A stretch of 64,000 nt of DNA from JADGRF01 sp036382515 (GTDB taxonomy: Bacteria; Myxococcota_A; Polyangia; Polyangiales; JAFGIB01). A model generated the notes under the pieces. The model made no database searches, was not told the origin of the DNA, and saw nothing but the letters and a program-made list of their open reading frames with translations. The DNA is taken from the NCBI GenBank assembly GCA_036382515.1, contig DASVHQ010000075.1, positions 1 to 64,000 of the forward strand, in the 5' to 3' direction. The number at the start of each line of letters is the position of its first letter. Within the stretch, counting starts at the first letter, position 1. Shown here piece after piece: positions 8,395-18,600 of the stretch. The translations under genes and the position numbers were made by a program.

Positions 8395-8742
8395 TTGGCG
8401 GCTGGAAGTCGCGCGTGCACGGTCGGCAACGGCACGCAGTCTGCGATCTCCATCGTGGAGGCGAGCGATACCCGCTACCGCGTCGACGTCGACGTGCCAT
8501 GCGAGGCGTGGCTCTTTCTCGCGGACGCGAACTATCCAGGCTGGCGAGCCACGGTCAGCGCAGAGGCTCGGCCCGTCTACAGCGCTCAAGTGCTCGGCAA
8601 GGCGGTGCGGTTGAACGCGGGCCGCAACCGGGTGGTGATCGAGTACGTGCCGCGCGCGTTCTACTGCGGCGCGGCGCTGTCAGGGCTGGCGCTGCTGGCG
8701 CTGCTGACGATCGGTTGCCAGCGCTGGAGGCGAAGCCGCTAG
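8395..8742 (+). CDS. YfhO-family C-terminal domain, separated by an in-frame stop
   Basis: This 115-residue frame, nominally from TTG 8395, is in phase with the YfhO-type gene that stops at 8385. YRVDVDVPCEAWLFLADANY, PGWRATVSAEARPVYSAQVL and VRLNAGRNRVVIEYVP match the beta-rich C-terminal domain found in YfhO proteins, followed by a last membrane helix (GAALSGLALLALLTIGC). It has no plausible ribosome-binding site of its own. It is best read as the tail of the upstream gene rather than an independent gene. Confidence 0.65.
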   Translation: MAAGSRACTVGNGTQSAISIVEASDTRYRVDVDVPCEAWLFLADANYPGWRATVSAEARPVYSAQVLGKAVRLNAGRNRVVIEYVPRAFYCGAALSGLALLALLTIGCQRWRRSR

Positions 8743-8756
8743 AGCCCGTCGGTGCT

Positions 8757-10571
8757 TCAATGTGCGGGCGACGCAGCGCTCGGAGCCTGGAAGAAGAAGA
8801 CGGCAAGCTGGATCGGATTGGGCACCTGCGCCAGCGCTTGATATCGCAGCAAGAGTGGTCTCGACACGTTCGCGGGCAACCCTTCCTGCGCATCCGGCCG
8901 AGGGTTGTCCAGCCGTGCGAACTCTGAGTCCTGTCCCGCTGCGTGCATTTGCTGCAACAACTCCGCGAGGATCTTGTCCGCTGCCCGGCGCGCTGGCGCC
9001 GGCAGGGTGTCGACCGCTGCTACCAAGCGGCCCTGACCGGCTTGCTTGAGCGCCATCACCTCTGCGCCGGAGGCGACCAAGAGCAGCGGAGCGTGCTCGT
9101 CGGCTGCCGTACCGGCCGCGGACGCATTCGACGACTCGGGCGGGACATCGATCTCGGTCACCTGCTTCGCGATCACCGCCAGGCTCTCCACCTGGGCGGC
9201 AGAAAGCATCGGCCCTACTGCGCGCACACGAACTCGCATTCCGGCAGGCAAAGCCGCCTGGATGGCAGGCGCCATCTGCAGGTAGGCGCGCGCCGTCGCC
9301 CCGGCAGTCATTGGAATGGTTGCAGCTGTCAAGCAAACGAGGATGCAAGCCCCCGCGATGGAACCGCTGCGCAAGAGGGTCGCCCGCGCCGGCGCCAGCG
9401 AAGCGCGTGCAGGATCCGGGTCGAAGAGGCTGACCGCGACCACACTCAGCATGAACATCACGATCACGCGCGTGAACAGTGCGAGGTAGGTGTAAGCCGG
9501 CCCGCGGATCTGAGCGAGCGTGAAGAGCGAGGCGACCAACATCGCCCCGAGAAGCAGCGTCAGGCGAAAGGTGGAGCTGTCCCTGCGTTCCCAGGAAGAC
9601 TCGGCGACGAGGCCGAGTGTACACACAGGCAAGAGTAGCCATGCGTTGTCCGCCTCTTGGACGAGGAAGATCCACGGCGTGTCGCGCTCCGTGAGCCAAG
9701 GGCCCCAGGGCAGCAAGTGCGCGGCGGCGACTCGTGCCGCCATCCGCCAACCGGCCAGCGGCAGCGCGCTCGGCTCGGCGCCCAAGAAATACCGCCAGAT
9801 CAGCGTCATGTTTCCGGGCGAGTGGGTGAGCTCCTCCCAGAGCGGCAGCGCCCAGAAGAACAGGAACACCGCGAGCGTCGCCAGTAGCGGCTTGGCGAGC
9901 GGTTCACGCGGCGACTGCCGCCAGCGCGCGAAGGCGTAGGAGCCGAGCGCCGTCACGGACAGTGCGAGGGTGACGGGAAGCAGACCGAGGTGGCACTGCA
10001 CGACGAAGCTCGCCAGTCCGACGACGGCCGGGATGGCATTGGCGCTGCCCATCGCCAATGCCCAGCACGCAACGACCAGCAGCACGAGCGGGCAGAGCAG
10101 CAACAGTGGGTTCCATGCGTCGATGAGCCGATCGCCAAGCCCCCAGCAGAACAAGGCGTAGGTCGCGAGGAAGTATGCTGTTCGCTTCGCGCCGATCAAG
10201 CGCTGTAGCCACAGCCCGAGCGCGAGCCCGACGGCCAACGCGGCGAACAGAGACGCGACCAACGACGACTGTAGACGGCCGCCGAGCGCGGTGTGGAAGA
10301 CCCAAAGATAGAACTGCTGCGCCGGGCCCGGATGGAACCATCCATTCTCGAAGCGCGAATGCGCGCCCACGAGCGGGGTGTTCGGACCTCCAATGTCCGT
10401 CACGCTCAGCCACGTGCGCGCGCAGTCGCCTGTAGGCATCCACTGCCGGTGCGCGAGCTGCCAGCAGACGATGGCCGCGACGAGCGCGGCTACCCCGTAG
10501 ACCAGCGCGCTCATGCGGCGATTGCGCGCTGTATTTGCTGGCTCGGGCGCAGTGGGTAGTTGGGCGTTCAC
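8757..10571 (-). CDS. GT-C-like multispanning membrane protein
   Basis: A 604-residue polytopic protein. The GTG at 10571 is preferred because a GAGGA ribosome-binding site lies about 7 bp upstream; a longer frame reaches 10607. A first membrane helix is followed by an acidic loop (MPTGDCARTWLSVTDIGGPN...WFHPGPAQQFYLWVF), as in the GT-C glycosyltransferases of the PMT/ArnT type that use polyprenyl-linked sugars. About ten more hydrophobic segments follow. A soluble C-terminal region runs from about residue 440. It converges on the YfhO tail 15 bp away. The donor and acceptor are unknown. Confidence 0.65.
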   Translation of the reverse strand: MNAQLPTAPEPANTARNRRMSALVYGVAALVAAIVCWQLAHRQWMPTGDCARTWLSVTDIGGPNTPLVGAHSRFENGWFHPGPAQQFYLWVFHTALGGRLQSSLVASLFAALAVGLALGLWLQRLIGAKRTAYFLATYALFCWGLGDRLIDAWNPLLLLCPLVLLVVACWALAMGSANAIPAVVGLASFVVQCHLGLLPVTLALSVTALGSYAFARWRQSPREPLAKPLLATLAVFLFFWALPLWEELTHSPGNMTLIWRYFLGAEPSALPLAGWRMAARVAAAHLLPWGPWLTERDTPWIFLVQEADNAWLLLPVCTLGLVAESSWERRDSSTFRLTLLLGAMLVASLFTLAQIRGPAYTYLALFTRVIVMFMLSVVAVSLFDPDPARASLAPARATLLRSGSIAGACILVCLTAATIPMTAGATARAYLQMAPAIQAALPAGMRVRVRAVGPMLSAAQVESLAVIAKQVTEIDVPPESSNASAAGTAADEHAPLLLVASGAEVMALKQAGQGRLVAAVDTLPAPARRAADKILAELLQQMHAAGQDSEFARLDNPRPDAQEGLPANVSRPLLLRYQALAQVPNPIQLAVFFFQAPSAASPAH

Positions 10572-10804
10572 TTGCCATCCTCGGCGCGCAGCGCATTCGG
10601 TCTGCACGACCGCTCGTGACGCTGCATCCTAGCCGGAGCGCGCGAGTGGTCCGAAGCTTGAATGTCCGCGTGGGCTTGTCAAGCTTGGCTCCGCGGTTCA
10701 GCCACGCGGCGCGTCGCTCTCGGCAAGTTCACCACCGCTGGGCAGCCTGACGTCCGGGGCCCGGATCGTGTTATTGGGCACGGCACCGACGTTCGAGCGA
10801 GCCC

Positions 10805-11860
10805 ATGCCTCAGACACGCGCAGGCCACAGCGTTGCGATCGACCTGCTGAAGGGTGTCACGACGCTGTTCGTGATCCTCATCCACTGCAAGCTAGTCGAA
10901 GGCACCTTCGTTCACGAGCACGTGATCGACCACGCCGTGAACCTCTTCCTGGTGCTGTTCGGGCTGACGGCCGAGCTCTGGTGGTCGCGTCGCGACGGTG
11001 GTCCGGTCGCAGCGGCATGGGGCGACTGGTACCGTGCACGCTTGCTGCGCTTGATGCCCGGTATCGCAGCGAGCGCTGGCCTGTGGTGGGCCGTCGCGCT
11101 CACGTTGCGGCCAGAGGCTCGTCGCGGGCTCGGTTGGCTCGACTTCATCGCGAGCCTCGTGGGTTACTCGCCGTGGCGCGGCATCACCTGGTTCGTGACG
11201 CTGATCTTGCTCTGGGTCCTGGTCTTCCCAATCGTGCGCTGGGTCGCGGCCCGTCTCGGCTTCGTTGCGACCATCGCGTGCGCCGCCTACGTCAGCGTAC
11301 TCTGCATCTGGGATTCGCTCGACATCATGGCCGTCGCTCAGCACTGGATCGGCCGCGACGCGGACGGCGGATTCTACTTCGGGATCTTCCTGCCATGGTC
11401 CAGCTGGCTGGTGATGTGCGGATGGCTCTTGGCTCGCACCACGCGCGGCAAAGTTCCCGCCGGCATCCTGGGCGCAACTGTCGCGGCGGCGCTCTGGGCG
11501 GCCGCAGTCGCTGCGATCCCGGCGACACGCGGTCCGGCCGAGGATGTGATCGGTGGTGCTCTACGCGTGCGAATCCTGACTACAGTGGCAGATTCCCCGC
11601 TCGCGCTCTTGCTGCTCTATCTGATGAGCCTGTGTGAGAAGTGGCCGCGCGCGATCGCGCCGCTCGTACGCCTGGGCGGCGCCTCGTGGGGCGTGTACCT
11701 CGGTCAAGCACTGCTCCACGATTGTGTGCACATGTTCGGAGCGTGGCCGGAGACACGCGGCTGGCCGCTGCGCCTGGCGTATGGTGTGTTCCTGCTCGGT
11801 GGCAGCTTGGCGCTCACGCACGCGGGTGCGTGGTTGCGCACGCGCTGGCGTACGAGCTAG
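10805..11860 (+). CDS. acyltransferase family 3 membrane protein (copy B)
   Basis: A 351-residue acyltransferase 3 family protein. The signature AIDLLKGVTTLFVILIHCKL carries the family His, with WYRARLLRLMPG as the Arg-rich loop and SWGVYLGQALLHDCVHMFG near the end. The arrangement and many short identities (LVLFGLTAELWWS against VVLFGATSELWWS; GITWFVTLILLWVLVFP against GISWFVTLVLQLVLVFP) show it is a diverged paralogue of the gene at 4464. It probably acylates a sugar or lipid on the periplasmic side. It is transcribed alone, divergent from 10571 and convergent with 11934. Confidence 0.8.
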   Translation: MPQTRAGHSVAIDLLKGVTTLFVILIHCKLVEGTFVHEHVIDHAVNLFLVLFGLTAELWWSRRDGGPVAAAWGDWYRARLLRLMPGIAASAGLWWAVALTLRPEARRGLGWLDFIASLVGYSPWRGITWFVTLILLWVLVFPIVRWVAARLGFVATIACAAYVSVLCIWDSLDIMAVAQHWIGRDADGGFYFGIFLPWSSWLVMCGWLLARTTRGKVPAGILGATVAAALWAAAVAAIPATRGPAEDVIGGALRVRILTTVADSPLALLLLYLMSLCEKWPRAIAPLVRLGGASWGVYLGQALLHDCVHMFGAWPETRGWPLRLAYGVFLLGGSLALTHAGAWLRTRWRTS

Positions 11861-11933
11861 GCCAGGAGCGAGCCACGCGCGACGAGCGCGCAATCATCTC
11901 CACCACGCGTCGGCGCCAGGCGCGAAGCGCAGC

Positions 11934-13385
11934 TCACCCGCCAGGTGCCGGCGGTGTCAGCGCGAGTTGACGATTGGGCAGGAGGTAGAACCTGCGACAG
12001 CGCTCACACAGCGGAGGGTCGGCCGCTCCGTCGCGCTTGCGCGACGTGTTCTCGATGGTCCACTGCGGTGCCGCCGCATCCACGAGGTCACCACTGAAGG
12101 CGTTGCGGAACTCGGTGAATGTCGCCGCGTCCGCCAGCCCCGCGCCACCGTAGCAGATCTCGACGTGCTCGACCGGCGCCGTCGCGGCAGCGAACTGCTT
12201 GCGCAGGAGAGCGAAACTCGCTTTGTAGGGCGCGCCGTCGGGATGTGTCACGTGCTCGTGGACGGCGCTCCACGGGATGGCTGCGACCACGAGCAGCAGC
12301 ACGCTGGAGGGTAGCCAGCGTGGCGTGCGTTGCAGCGCGAACAGTGCATCGAGCGCGGCGCCCAACGCGAGCACGAACGGAGCCTGTGCAGCGAGTGCAA
12401 AGCGCGGGTGTGGGAACGGAAGCACCGCGAACGGGAAGAGCACGACGCCGAGCCAGACGAGGCAGAAGCCCAGGTTGCGTCCGGCGTGCGCACGCCAGCT
12501 CGCGTCCAGTTCCGGCTGCGCTCGCAGCAGCCAGACCGCAGCGCCGACCAGCGCAAGCACGAGCACGGCGAGTTGCCACGCGCCCCCGGCCACGTACGTG
12601 AGGTTGCCGTACGTGTTGGAGAACATGTCGAGGCCGAAATCGACGTCGTAGAACCAGGCGTCCTGGCGCAACGGAACCCCGTCGATGCGGAAATCCAGGA
12701 ACAGCGCCGTGACCAGCGCGTGTGGCCACACCGCGCGCAGGTGCCGCAGCAGGACGTCACGCTGCACGGCGAGGCCGTGCTCGCGGATGCTGGCCGCCAG
12801 CACGACGAGCGGCAGCATCGCGCAGAAGTCGTTGCTGAGCAGCCCGAGCAACAACGCGGCGCACGACAAGAGTTGCCAACGCGGCTTGGGCTCGCGCAGG
12901 TGCTGCAGGCACCACGACACGCTCAGCGCAGCGAAGAGCGCCGCCAGCAGGTAGTTGTGTGAGGCCACCATGTACGTGGCGGTGAAACCGGGGCTACTGG
13001 CGAGTACGAGCAGCGCTGCGCCGCTGGCGATTCGGAGCTCAAAGCCGAGCTGCCGACCGATGCGCATCACCACGAGCGCAGTGGCCGCATGGATCAGCGC
13101 GCCGACGGCGTAGTAGCCCAGCGCGTTCCATCCGAAGAGCTGGAAGTTGAAGAAGTAGTAGCTCTCGAGCCCGACCGGGCGGTAAGCGCCGATGGGATGG
13201 TACGCGCCGCTTGCGTGCCGTTGGCTCGGCAGGAACACTTCGCCCCAGCTCCAGCGGTCGCTCTGCAGGAAGTGCAAGAAGTAGAAATCGTCGTCGACGA
13301 ACCATTCGTGCGCTGACACCCACAGGCGCAGGCCCAAGAGGATGACGGCAAGCGCGGCCGCAGCGATGGCGAACCTTCGAGTCAC
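11934..13385 (-). CDS. GT-C-like membrane protein with DDD motif
   Basis: A 483-residue multispanning protein with a GTG start 4 bp after the stop of the 15003-13390 gene, so the pair is probably translated together. After the first helix comes HEWFVDDDFYFLHFLQSDRW. An acidic triad in the first periplasmic loop is the hallmark of GT-C glycosyltransferases that use lipid-phosphate sugars. About ten hydrophobic segments follow, then a short soluble C-terminus with a CERCRRFY cysteine pair. It has no close match to a named family. A sugar transferase for cell-surface glycan is inferred. Confidence 0.65.
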   Translation of the reverse strand: MTRRFAIAAAALAVILLGLRLWVSAHEWFVDDDFYFLHFLQSDRWSWGEVFLPSQRHASGAYHPIGAYRPVGLESYYFFNFQLFGWNALGYYAVGALIHAATALVVMRIGRQLGFELRIASGAALLVLASSPGFTATYMVASHNYLLAALFAALSVSWCLQHLREPKPRWQLLSCAALLLGLLSNDFCAMLPLVVLAASIREHGLAVQRDVLLRHLRAVWPHALVTALFLDFRIDGVPLRQDAWFYDVDFGLDMFSNTYGNLTYVAGGAWQLAVLVLALVGAAVWLLRAQPELDASWRAHAGRNLGFCLVWLGVVLFPFAVLPFPHPRFALAAQAPFVLALGAALDALFALQRTPRWLPSSVLLLVVAAIPWSAVHEHVTHPDGAPYKASFALLRKQFAAATAPVEHVEICYGGAGLADAATFTEFRNAFSGDLVDAAAPQWTIENTSRKRDGAADPPLCERCRRFYLLPNRQLALTPPAPGG

Positions 13386-13389
13386 GCGC

Positions 13390-15003
13390 CTACCGCCCGC
13401 CCAAGAGCTGGCGCCACGGCATGTGCATGCGGTGCTCGCGCGCGATGTCGTAGCGTTCGTGCCAGTAGTACGAGATGATGTTGTCGTCGAACGACCACAG
13501 GCGGTAACGGCATTCGGGGAAATCGATGTTGCAGTGGAACTCGCCCTGGTATTCCGCGCTCTTGCCGGCGGACTCGGCCCGCGCGTCGGTCTCGCGGGCG
13601 AAGAAACGGCGCTGGCCGTTGTGCTCCTTGACCGCGAACAGGATGCGTTCGTTCCAGAACTTGTCGTAGCTGAAGGCGCCGAGGCCCTGCACGAAGATCG
13701 ACCACGCGAGCGCGGCCATGAAAATGCGCGCCGGAGCCGTGCGCGCGAAGACCTGCTCGATCACCGGCAGTAGACACAGCGCCAAGATCGGCACAGCCTC
13801 GAGCCACGGGCGATAGCCGTAGACCCAGCCGCCCCACCAATCGAACCACTTGGATTGCAGCAGCATGGTGAGGCCGGCGGCGAGCGTCAGTGGGCGCAAG
13901 AGCGCGTACTTGGCGTCTTGCCAGACTTTGACGGCGCCCCAGAAACCCAGAGCGAGGCAGGGCGAGAAGATCACGAGGCCCCGCGAGGGGCTGAAGAGCA
14001 GGCCCGTGACGCCGATGACGATGGGCGTCTGCCAGAGCTTGTTCTGGCCGGTCTTCGCGAAGGCGATGCTGTGGCCGATGATCTCTTGGCCGAAGTGCAG
14101 CGGGCTGCCGAAGTAGTAGTCGTTGTAGGCCGCGATGGCGAGCAGCGGCGGCAGCATGCCTGCAACCATGCGTTGCATCGCGCCTCGCTCGGCGAGGCTT
14201 TCGCGGCGTTGCCACAGCGGCCACAAGAGCGCGAGCGCGAAGAACAAGGCGGTGGGGCGCCCGGCCATGGCTGTGCCCAGCAAGAGGCCGCAGGCCAGCG
14301 GGGCGGGGCGTTGCTTAGGCGCCTCCAGGGTGCGCAGCCAGGCGTAGATCGCAGCCATGATCAGCGCGATGCTCACGGTCTGCTGCCAGAGCGTGCGGCT
14401 GGCGATGGCCCACACGCAGGTGCCCAAGCCGTAGACGATGGCGACGAGCAGCGCGTAGCGCAGGCGCACGTAGCGCAAGCCGATCAGCAGCACGAAGACC
14501 GCGCTGCTCGCAACCAGCATGCTCGCGTGCAGCTTGGCGGCAGCCAGCTTGAGCGGCGCGCGGTGCGTGAGGTTGGAATTGATGACCTCGAGCACGGCGG
14601 CCAGAGGCAAGAGTGTGAGGCCCGGCACTGGCCCGAACGTGCTCAAGTAGGCCTCGCGAACGGGCGACTTCACGGCGAAGTAGCGGGGCCCGTTGACGTG
14701 CAGTTGACCCGTCGCGTACCAGATGCCCGCGGCCTTGCCCTGGTGACGCTCGTGCCATGTGCGAACGTAGAAGTCGTCACGCGCTTCGAGCGGGGCCTCG
14801 CTCTGCCAGAAGAAGACTACGGGCGCGGAGCGGGGTGTGAAGTGCAGCGCGCCGGTTTGCAGCAGCGTCGTGGCGACCTCGACGTTGGGGATGGCGTCGC
14901 CCTCTTCGACCACCATGTCGTCGAGCTGGTAGATGACCATGAGGCCCAGCCACAGCGCGGCTGCGACGAAGAGTGTCCGTGACACGGGTGCGCCGGCTTG
15001 CAT
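13390..15003 (-). CDS. GT-C-like membrane protein
   Basis: A 537-residue polytopic protein starting at ATG 15003. The first helix is followed by an acidic stretch (YQLDDMVVEEGDAIPNVEVA). Later segments GLLFSPSRGLVIFSPCLALG and WFDWWGGWVYGYRPWLEAVP are a pattern I associate with PMT-like GT-C proteins of bacteria. About ten membrane segments are visible. The last 90 residues are soluble. It forms an operon with the 13385 gene, with 4 bp between them. The likely role is transfer of a lipid-linked sugar outside the cytoplasm; the substrate is unknown. Confidence 0.65.
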   Translation of the reverse strand: MQAGAPVSRTLFVAAALWLGLMVIYQLDDMVVEEGDAIPNVEVATTLLQTGALHFTPRSAPVVFFWQSEAPLEARDDFYVRTWHERHQGKAAGIWYATGQLHVNGPRYFAVKSPVREAYLSTFGPVPGLTLLPLAAVLEVINSNLTHRAPLKLAAAKLHASMLVASSAVFVLLIGLRYVRLRYALLVAIVYGLGTCVWAIASRTLWQQTVSIALIMAAIYAWLRTLEAPKQRPAPLACGLLLGTAMAGRPTALFFALALLWPLWQRRESLAERGAMQRMVAGMLPPLLAIAAYNDYYFGSPLHFGQEIIGHSIAFAKTGQNKLWQTPIVIGVTGLLFSPSRGLVIFSPCLALGFWGAVKVWQDAKYALLRPLTLAAGLTMLLQSKWFDWWGGWVYGYRPWLEAVPILALCLLPVIEQVFARTAPARIFMAALAWSIFVQGLGAFSYDKFWNERILFAVKEHNGQRRFFARETDARAESAGKSAEYQGEFHCNIDFPECRYRLWSFDDNIISYYWHERYDIAREHRMHMPWRQLLGGR

Positions 15004-15156
15004 GGTCCACGAGGCACCGACCTGGGTGCCTTTTGCCGCCGCACCCTAGTGCCCGGGGCGTAGGCGTGCAAGACCGCCCGGGCCACGTGCGTGGCGAAGG
15101 GCCCAGCCGAAACCGGCAAGACACGCCAGACTGTGCGAGCTGCCGAAAGGTACCCG

Positions 15157-15585
15157 ATGCCCCTCGCTCGACTGGTCGTCGTGTCGCTCCCGCTGCTGCT
15201 CGGTTGTGCGGCGAGCCACGATGCGGTGGCTGTGCGTGACGCGAGCGCGGCGAAAACGGACGCCGCGCGCGTCGTCGTACGCGAAGCCAGCCGTGAAGCC
15301 GGCGCCAACCATCTTCTTGTGCAGGCTCGAGTCGAGCACACTCGAAACCCAGTTGTCCGTGAGGCTGGCACCTGCGAGGATCGTCTTGCACGCGGCTGCC
15401 GGGGCGACGAGGCACGGGATCCCATACAACGTTGTGTTGCTGTCCCGAGGCGCTCCTTCGACAGCCAAGGTCGAGAAGTGAGTGGGGCTCACGGCAGATG
15501 TCATCTGCGGGGTCCAGCAGCCGCGGTGCGCCACCCCCGCGGCGCGAGGCTCACATTCGACCACGTTGCGCACGTCTCGCTCTGA
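15157..15585 (+). CDS. possible lipoprotein start, probably degraded
   Basis: The frame begins with a credible lipoprotein signal (MPLARLVVVSLPLLLGCAAS, lipobox LLG-C) and an AAGG ribosome-binding site. After about 40 residues it turns into Arg/His-rich sequence with no family character, as expected after a frameshift. It lies between the GT-C gene and the large kinase. It may be a short lipoprotein or a remnant; I cannot separate these. Confidence 0.3.
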   Translation: MPLARLVVVSLPLLLGCAASHDAVAVRDASAAKTDAARVVVREASREAGANHLLVQARVEHTRNPVVREAGTCEDRLARGCRGDEARDPIQRCVAVPRRSFDSQGREVSGAHGRCHLRGPAAAVRHPRGARLTFDHVAHVSL

Positions 15586-15603
15586 CGGACGGCGCTCGCT
15601 ACG

Positions 15604-18600
15604 ATGAGCAGGATGCTTCAGCCGTGGCCGAGCGACGCTCCGCGTGCGACCGAACCCGCAGAGCTGGCGATCATCGGCCAGCGCTACGAGGTGCAGTCGG
15701 TGATCGGGCGCGGGGGCATGGGCGCGGTTTACCGGGTTCGTGACCTGCGCACGGACAAGGAGCTCGCGCTCAAACGGCTACGCGTGCGTGTGCGCCGCAA
15801 GAACGAGATGCTGGCGCTGTTCGAGCGCGAGTTCTACACGCTGGCGCAGCTTCGCCACCCCCGCATCATCGAGGTGCACGACTACGGCATCGATGCACAC
15901 GGCGCCTACTACACGATGGAGCTCTTGTCGGGCGCTGACATGCGGGAGCTGGCGCCGCTGCCCTGGCGTCTGGCGTGCAAGTACTTGCGCGAAGTGGCCA
16001 CGTCACTGGCGCTCTTGCACGCCAGACGCCTGGTACATCGCGATGTCACGCCCCAGAACGTGCGCGTCGGCCACGACGGTCATTGCAAGCTCATCGACTT
16101 TGGCGCCCTTTCGGACTTCGGTCGCAGCGCCGAGGTGGTCGGCACTCCGCCGTACGTGCCGCCCGAAGCGATCGACGGCAAGACCATCGATCAGCGTCTC
16201 GATCTGTATGCGCTCGGGTGCCTCGGCTACTTCATGCTCACCGGGCACAACGCCTACCCCGCGACCGACTCTCGACAGCTGCGCACCTTCTGGGCGCGGA
16301 CGCCGCAACCGCCTGGGGCGGCCCCCAAGACGTCGCGCGCGGACGCCGCCGCTCCGGGCGGCGAAGCGTTGCCCGAGATTCCCGGCGCGCTCGACGCACT
16401 CGTCATGTCGCTCTTGTCGCTGGACCCGATGGCGCGGCCCTCGAGCGCTGGCGCCGTGATCGATCAGCTCGACGCGATCACGCGCGGCGAACCGTCCGAG
16501 GAAGCAAGCCTCGCGGACAGCTACCTCGCGAGCTCACCGATCTGTGGGCGCAAGGTCGAGCTGACCAAGGTGAAGCTCGCGCTGGAGCGTTCCTTGCGGG
16601 GGCGCGGTACCACCTGCGTGATCAGCGGCCCGTCGGGCGTGGGACGCACACGCTTGCTCTGCGAGGTCGCGTTGCGCGCCAAGCTGCAGGGTTGTGTCAC
16701 GGTGCAGATCGACGCGTGTGAGCACGAGGGGCCGTACGGCGCAGCGCTCGCCCTCGCCTCTCAGCTTGCGTGGCTGCTACCGGAGGCGGCTGGCATCCAA
16801 GCGGCCGAGCTCGCGCAACAGAATCCAGCGCAGATGCGCGGGCTTTACAGGCTTGCCCCCGAGCTGTGCGACGCACTCGGACTGCGCGCGCCGAGCGTGC
16901 GTCCTCTCCCGAGCGACGACGAACCGACCCGCGAGCGCGCCCACTGTCTGTCGGCGTTGCACGATCTGATCTGCGGCCTCGCGCGGCAACGGCCGCTGGC
17001 GATCCTGGTGGACGACGTGCACCGTGCCGACGAGGCTTCGCTCAGTGTGCTCGGTACGCTCGCGCACGACGCGCGCAATTTGAAGCTGCTGCTGGTGGCC
17101 GCCCGACGCACCGGCGACGAGGCGCTGTCGGAGAGCAATCTGCACGCACTCATCCAATTCGGCGCCACTTTCGAGCTCGGTCCGCTGCCGGAGAGACAGC
17201 TGCTGGAGTGGTTGTCTTCGGTGTTCGCAGACGCACCGAATCTCGGCAGGCTCGCGAACTTTCTGTATGAGCGCACCCGCGGCCGACCGGCCAGCGTAGC
17301 GGCGCTGCTGCGCTTCCTGATCGCGCGCGGGGAGCTGCGCTACCGCGATGGCACCTGGGTGCTACCGAACGAGCCCGCACAGATGCCGTTGCCCGCGGAC
17401 ACGGACGACGCGATCCTCGAACAACTGCAGGCGCTGCCCGAGCCGACCCGTGCGCTGGCCGAGGCACTCGGCATGCATCGCGGCGCGCTCAGCCTCGAGC
17501 TGTGCGCGGCGTTGAGCGCACCGGCGCAAGGCGCACCGCGAGCGCCGCTGTCGCCCGAGGCGCGCGCCGAGCTCCAAGCCCAGCTCGACACGCTGGTGGG
17601 CATCGAGGTGCTCACGCTCGGGCGCGAAGGCTATCGCGTGCGCAGTGAAGAGCTGCGCGAGAAGCTCGAGTCGCGCATCGATGCGTCGCGGCGCACTGCA
17701 CTGCACCTGCGTATGGGCGAAACCATCCTGGCACGAGGCTCGCGAGCGCCGCTTGAGCAACTCGCGGCCGGCGTGCACCTGCTCGAAGCGCACGACGAGC
17801 GCGGCCTGCGCCTGACCACGCAAGCCGCTGTGGCGTTGCTCAGCCGCGTGGACGGACTGGGTGGCGCTGTACGTCTCTTGGAACGCGCACTGGTCATCGC
17901 GAACGAGCGGGGGGCGTCGACCGCGCACCGGCTCGCGCTGCTGGGTGCGCTGTGCCTCGGTGGCTACGTGGCGGATCATCGCCTCGTGCGCCACCAAGAG
18001 CAGCTCGCCGCGGCGCTCGACGACTTGCTGCTCTTGCCCGCGGCACGCAGACTCATGACGCTGGGTGAGAAGCTCGGCCGCTACTGCGGCTACACCCTCG
18101 CCCTCTTGGTGCTCGCCTACAGCGTGCTGCGCTACTACGCGCAGCCGCGCCACGCACGGCCCGATCGCTTTCGCCGCGTGGTGCTCTGGGGCGTGAGTGG
18201 CATGGTCGCGCTGTCGGGGCGCGCCGCGCTGTGCCTCGACAAGCCTGCCATCGACCGCATCGTCGAGCGCATCGCACCGCTGCGCGCGCTGGGCATGCGC
18301 GATCCGGGCGGCTTCGCCGTCGAGTATTGCAAGGGCCTCGGCATCGCGACGCAAGATCGCTACGGCGAGACCCACGCCCTGTGGCTGCGCCTGGAGCGAG
18401 CGTTGAACAAGCCAGGCGCCATGCAAGAGGTGCCGCTCGAGCAACGTCGACTCTGGGTCGGCGGCGTCTCCTATGCGCTCGGCCTGTTCGAGAGCTTTCG
18501 CGGAGACCCGATCGTGCTGCAACGGGCCGAGGACCTGGAAGCCAGCGGCACCGACATGCACGCGATGATCGCGGCCCAGCTGCGCCTGCAGTACCACGGC

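Noticed and set aside
6135..8927. 930-residue plus-strand open frame
   Set aside because: It is an Arg/Ala/Gly-rich shadow of the MBOAT and YfhO genes in another frame, as expected in GC-rich DNA.
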